In this document: piece after piece, positions 61,094 through 64,000 of the stretch
Layout: each line of letters opens with the position of its first letter
Position numbering within the stretch: position 1 is the stretch's first letter
Source of the DNA: Micromonospora nigra
GTDB lineage: Bacteria > Actinomycetota > Actinomycetes > Mycobacteriales > Micromonosporaceae
Length of the DNA stretch: 64,000 bases
Reading direction: 5' to 3'
Assembly (NCBI RefSeq): GCF_900091585.1
Contig: NZ_FMHT01000003.1
Span: 2,657,501-2,721,500, forward strand
The notes under the pieces: generated by a model
What the model saw: only the letters and a program-made list of their open reading frames with translations
Database searches by the model: none
What the model was told of the DNA's origin: nothing
Program-made: the position numbers and the translations under genes

Positions 61094-62119
61094 ATGATGA
61101 CCGGCACCTGGCCACTCGTACCCAGCGTGATCGCGCTGCTCGCCGCGCTGGTGGCGATCCTGTTCGCGGGCGGGGCGTTGGCCCGTACGGCGGACGAGCT
61201 GGCGGACCGGACCGGCATGGGCGAGGCGGTGGCCGGTGCCCTGCTGCTCGGCGCGGTGACCTCGCTGCCCGGCATCGCGACCACGATCATCGGTTCGGTA
61301 CGGCAGGACGCCGAGTTCGCCCTCGCCAACCCGATCGGTGGAATCGCGGTGCAGACGGTGTGGCTGGCCATCGCCGACCTGCTCTACCGCCGGTCGAACA
61401 TCGAGCACGCGGCGGCGTCCCTGGAGAACGTCCTGCAGGCACTCGTCCTGGTGGCGCTGCTCTGCCTGCCCGTGGTGGCCTACGCGACGCCCAAGCTCGC
61501 CATCCTCTGGGTGCACCCCGCGAGCCTGCTGATCCCCGTCATCTACCTGTACGGTCTGGTGCTGCTGCGCCGACTGCGCCGGGAACCGATGTGGTTCGCC
61601 CGCCGCACCAGCGACACCCGCCAGGACGTGCCGGCCGAGGAGTCGTCCGGAGCGAGCATCCGCCGTCTGTGGTTCCGACTGGCCGCGCTGGCGGCCGTGG
61701 TGGCCGCCACCGGTTTCCTCATCGGTCAGGGCGGGCTGGGCGTGGTGGCCGCCTCGGGTCTGCCCAGCGGCTTCGTGGGCTTCACGCTCACCACGGCGAT
61801 CACCTCACTGCCGGAACTGATCACCCTCATCGCGGCGGTCCGCATCGGGGCGTTGACCCTCGGCATCGGCAACATCCTCGGTGGCAACGCCTTCGACGCC
61901 TTGATGATCTTCCTCGCGGACGCCACCTACCGGCCCGGGTCGATCTACTCCGAGGCGAACCTGTCGGGACTGCTGTTCACCGGGATGACCACCCTGATGA
62001 CCGCCACGCTGGCCGCCGGACTGGTCATCCGGGAACGCCGGGGGATCGGCTTCGAAGGGGCCGCCATCCCACTGATCTACCTGGCCACCGTCGTGCTGTT
62101 GCTGATCCGGCCGGGCTGA
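61094..62119 (+). CDS. CaCA-type sodium/calcium (cation) antiporter
   Basis: A 341-residue membrane protein with about ten helices in two inverted halves. Each half carries an alpha-repeat of the cation/Ca2+ exchanger superfamily: GAVTSLPGIATTIIGSVR..EFALANPIGG in the first, and TTAITSLPELITLIAAVRIGALTLGIGNILGGNAFDAL in the second, with the conserved SLP(E/G) turn and GN..GGN. The first half has Gly in place of the ion-binding Glu (SLPG versus SLPE), so transport may be altered or asymmetric. No strong ribosome site precedes the ATG. It converges on the GH62 gene. Confidence 0.9.
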   Translation: MMTGTWPLVPSVIALLAALVAILFAGGALARTADELADRTGMGEAVAGALLLGAVTSLPGIATTIIGSVRQDAEFALANPIGGIAVQTVWLAIADLLYRRSNIEHAAASLENVLQALVLVALLCLPVVAYATPKLAILWVHPASLLIPVIYLYGLVLLRRLRREPMWFARRTSDTRQDVPAEESSGASIRRLWFRLAALAAVVAATGFLIGQGGLGVVAASGLPSGFVGFTLTTAITSLPELITLIAAVRIGALTLGIGNILGGNAFDALMIFLADATYRPGSIYSEANLSGLLFTGMTTLMTATLAAGLVIRERRGIGFEGAAIPLIYLATVVLLLIRPG

Positions 62120-62232
62120 GGAAGCCCTCCTTCCGGACGGGATGGTTCCGGGCTGCCCACGGGTGCCGGTGACCGGTACCGACCACGGCGGCCCGACCGC
62201 CCGGGCCGAGCACGGCGGCCCGGCCGAGCAGC

Positions 62233-62264
62233 ACGGCGGGCCCGGCCTGCGCCGAGCCCGCCGT
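62233..62264. terminator. hairpin between convergent genes
   Basis: 9-bp arms acggcgggc and gcccgccgt with a GC-rich 14-nt loop, between the 3' ends of the antiporter (plus) and the GH62 gene (minus). The surrounding sequence has several imperfect gcacggcgg repeats. Confidence 0.5.
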
Positions 62265-62366
62265 TCCGGTTCCAGCTGATCACGAGCCGCGAGGACGCTC
62301 CCCCGACCAGGCAGGCTCCGCCATCTGTGATGGTCAGGACCGCCCGCGCCGGACCCGCGTCAGGCA

Positions 62367-63902
62367 TCAGCGTTGCAGGGTCAGGATCCCCGGCCGGTAG
62401 GGCAGGAGGCCGTAGTCGCCGCCCGAGTTGGGGGACCGGCCCTGGTAGAGCAGTTGCAGGTTGCAGGCGTTCACGGTCATGGTCTGATCGGCGTTGGTCC
62501 GGATCAGTTCGCCGTGGCTGATGTCGTTGGTCCAGGTGGCTCCGCTGTTCGCCTTTCCGGCGAAGGGATTGCTCTCGGTCGCCGCCTGCGGGATCCACGA
62601 GCCGCCCAGACTGGTGGCGGTGAACGAGCGGAAGTAGCGACCCTGTGAGCCGATCGCCTCGACGAGCATGAGGTACCGGTTCTCGCCCTGCAGCTTGTAG
62701 ACCTGAACGGCCTCGAACAGGTTGTTCGTGGTGTCGCTCATGATGGTCGTGTAGTTCGAGCCGAAGCTGCCCGGGAAGTTCCCGATGGGCATGCTGGCCC
62801 GGTAGATCTTGCCGTTGTCTCCGGCGAAGAACAGGTACATGTTCTGGTCGTCACCGATGAGCGCCTGGTCGATCGGCCCCGTACCGGAGCCGGTGATGCT
62901 CCCGGTGAACAGCGTCTGCGGCGCCGACCAGCTGTTCACGTTCGTCGGGTCGGTCGAGGTCCGGTAGGAGAAGGCGGGACCACCCCACTGGTAGGCCAAC
63001 ACCCAGATGTTGCGCGGCGCGAAGTGGAACAGCGACGGCGCGACCGCGGAGAACGGCATCGCGTTCTGGCTCGCCGAGCCCATGTCGGACCAGTTGCTGA
63101 ACAGGCCGAAGTTCATCGACCCCCATCTCGTACCCGTGTCGTGTGTCGTCGCGTACACGAGCTGCCGGCCGTTGTAGGGGGCGTGGGTGAAGTCCTTGAG
63201 CGACACCCATCCCGACCTCGGCTGTGCCAGCGGACCCGTCGAGTTCCAGCGGTACGTCGACGGCAGCGCACACGTGCCGGGCGGGGGCGTCGTCGGTGGC
63301 GGCGTGGTGGGGTTGCCCCCACCGTCGACGCGGACGAGTTGCCACTGCTGGTTGCTGCCACCCCAGTCGTCGTACTGCACGATGTTGCCGCCGTCAGCGG
63401 TCGAGCCGCCCTGCACCTCCACCGCCTTGTTGCTGTGCCGGTTGATCAACCGGACGTAGCCACCGGTCGAGTCGGCCAGCCGGAACTGCTGGTTGGATCC
63501 GTTGCCGTCGGTCCACTGCACGATGCTGGCACCGTTGGCGGTCGACCAGTTGTAGACGTCCAGCACCTTCCCGGACAGCCGCGACCTCAGCCGGTAGTAG
63601 CCACCGCCGGAGTCGACGAACTGCCACTGCTGCTGGTCGCCGTTGTTGCGGGCCCACTGGGTGATCCGGGCCCCGTCGTTGGTGGCCAGGTTGTACACGT
63701 CCAACGCCTTGCCGCTGTTGCGGTTCACCAGCACATACCACGCGCTCGTGTCGACCGTCGCCGCGGCGGCGGGCGTCGACACCACGGCGGCGCCCGCGAC
63801 ACCGACAACCAACGCCGTCGCGCCGGCGGCGACGATCCGTGACAACCACCCACGCCGCCGTGACGGCGGCGCGATCGATGGAGACCTACCGGGGACAGAC
63901 AT
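62367..63902 (-). CDS. secreted GH62 alpha-L-arabinofuranosidase with ricin-type CBM13
   Basis: A 511-residue secreted enzyme. It has a signal peptide with a twin-Arg-like basic start and [11 protein letters not shown] near residue 48, then a three-lobed ricin-B/CBM13 domain (residues 50-185) with QxW-type repeats QQWQF, QQFRL (variant) and QQWQL, and a [11 protein letters not shown] linker. The GH62 catalytic domain begins [25 protein letters not shown] and includes FNFGL-like [50 protein letters not shown] and the terminal [11 protein letters not shown]. It removes arabinose side chains from arabinoxylan. AGAGGAGG lies 3-4 nt before the chosen ATG; another Met 12 codons upstream is less likely. 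Confidence 0.95.
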   Translation of the reverse strand: MSVPGRSPSIAPPSRRRGWLSRIVAAGATALVVGVAGAAVVSTPAAAATVDTSAWYVLVNRNSGKALDVYNLATNDGARITQWARNNGDQQQWQFVDSGGGYYRLRSRLSGKVLDVYNWSTANGASIVQWTDGNGSNQQFRLADSTGGYVRLINRHSNKAVEVQGGSTADGGNIVQYDDWGGSNQQWQLVRVDGGGNPTTPPPTTPPPGTCALPSTYRWNSTGPLAQPRSGWVSLKDFTHAPYNGRQLVYATTHDTGTRWGSMNFGLFSNWSDMGSASQNAMPFSAVAPSLFHFAPRNIWVLAYQWGGPAFSYRTSTDPTNVNSWSAPQTLFTGSITGSGTGPIDQALIGDDQNMYLFFAGDNGKIYRASMPIGNFPGSFGSNYTTIMSDTTNNLFEAVQVYKLQGENRYLMLVEAIGSQGRYFRSFTATSLGGSWIPQAATESNPFAGKANSGATWTNDISHGELIRTNADQTMTVNACNLQLLYQGRSPNSGGDYGLLPYRPGILTLQR

Positions 63903-64000
63903 GATCCTCCTCTGACGACCAAGAGCCGAACGGTCCACCCGGGAATGGGCGCACCGCGCCGCACGGGCCAGGCGAGGCGTAGGTCGCGTCAGCGTTCACT

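Overview
The window is a high-GC actinobacterial chromosome segment. Very high third-position GC, the ESX gene content, GTG/TTG starts, 4-bp stop/start overlaps and a GH62-RICIN secreted enzyme fit the Micromonosporaceae (Micromonospora-like). This is an inference from style and gene content, because no rRNA or other phylogenetic marker is present. I saw no tRNA, rRNA, insertion sequence, integrase or CRISPR array.

Region 1 (about 0.7-18.6 kb, minus strand) is a polymorphic-toxin operon. A YbaB/EbfC-type gene and a small WXG100-like gene precede a 4991-codon toxin, followed by a SUKH-family immunity gene and two paralogous small genes that are candidate immunity genes. The toxin has a WXG100-like/transmembrane N-terminus, a Gly/Ser and Pro/Ala/Thr linker, a YwqJ-type deaminase, three papain-fold glutamine-deamidase (Tox-PL) modules, repeated helical/membrane modules and two calpain-like protease modules. 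After each Tox-PL module, a small gene with its own ribosome binding site lies inside the toxin ORF in the +1 frame. The last two of these are paralogues. These nested toxin-immunity cassettes are the most unusual feature of the window.

Region 2 (18.7-39.5 kb) is a type VII (ESX) secretion locus in several divergent blocks: mycosin 1, a WXG100 pair and EccB, a double-domain immunity gene, EccD, EccC with three P-loops, a probable long-substrate pair, mycosin 2, a small membrane protein, a minus-strand cassette (stand-alone YwqJ deaminase, SUKH-3 immunity, SseB-like), then a beta-helix/AAA ATPase in the EccA position, EccE and an unknown gene. The layout suggests that this machine exports the giant toxin.

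Region 3 (39.5-45.3 kb) holds a secreted proteinase-K-like subtilase, a GNAT acetyltransferase, a possible pseudogene, a cupin, a membrane-anchored protein, and a TetR regulator with a thioredoxin-fold (deiodinase-like) target. Three matching palindromes sit upstream of the TetR gene and its neighbour.

Region 4 (45.3-60.9 kb) is a catabolic and uptake cluster. It contains a peptide-type ABC transporter split over three transcripts, an Lrp/AsnC regulator, a fused 2-oxoacid dehydrogenase E1, two 2-hydroxyacid dehydrogenases, an aldehyde dehydrogenase resembling ketoglutarate-semialdehyde dehydrogenases, an acyl-CoA dehydrogenase, an M19-like protein lacking expected metal ligands, a tautomerase-like protein without Pro-1 and a TPR protein. 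Near-identical 13-bp palindromes lie in the Lrp promoter region and upstream of the distal operon, suggesting one regulon. The substrate is unknown.

The window ends with a cation antiporter and a secreted GH62 arabinofuranosidase with a ricin-type carbohydrate-binding domain.
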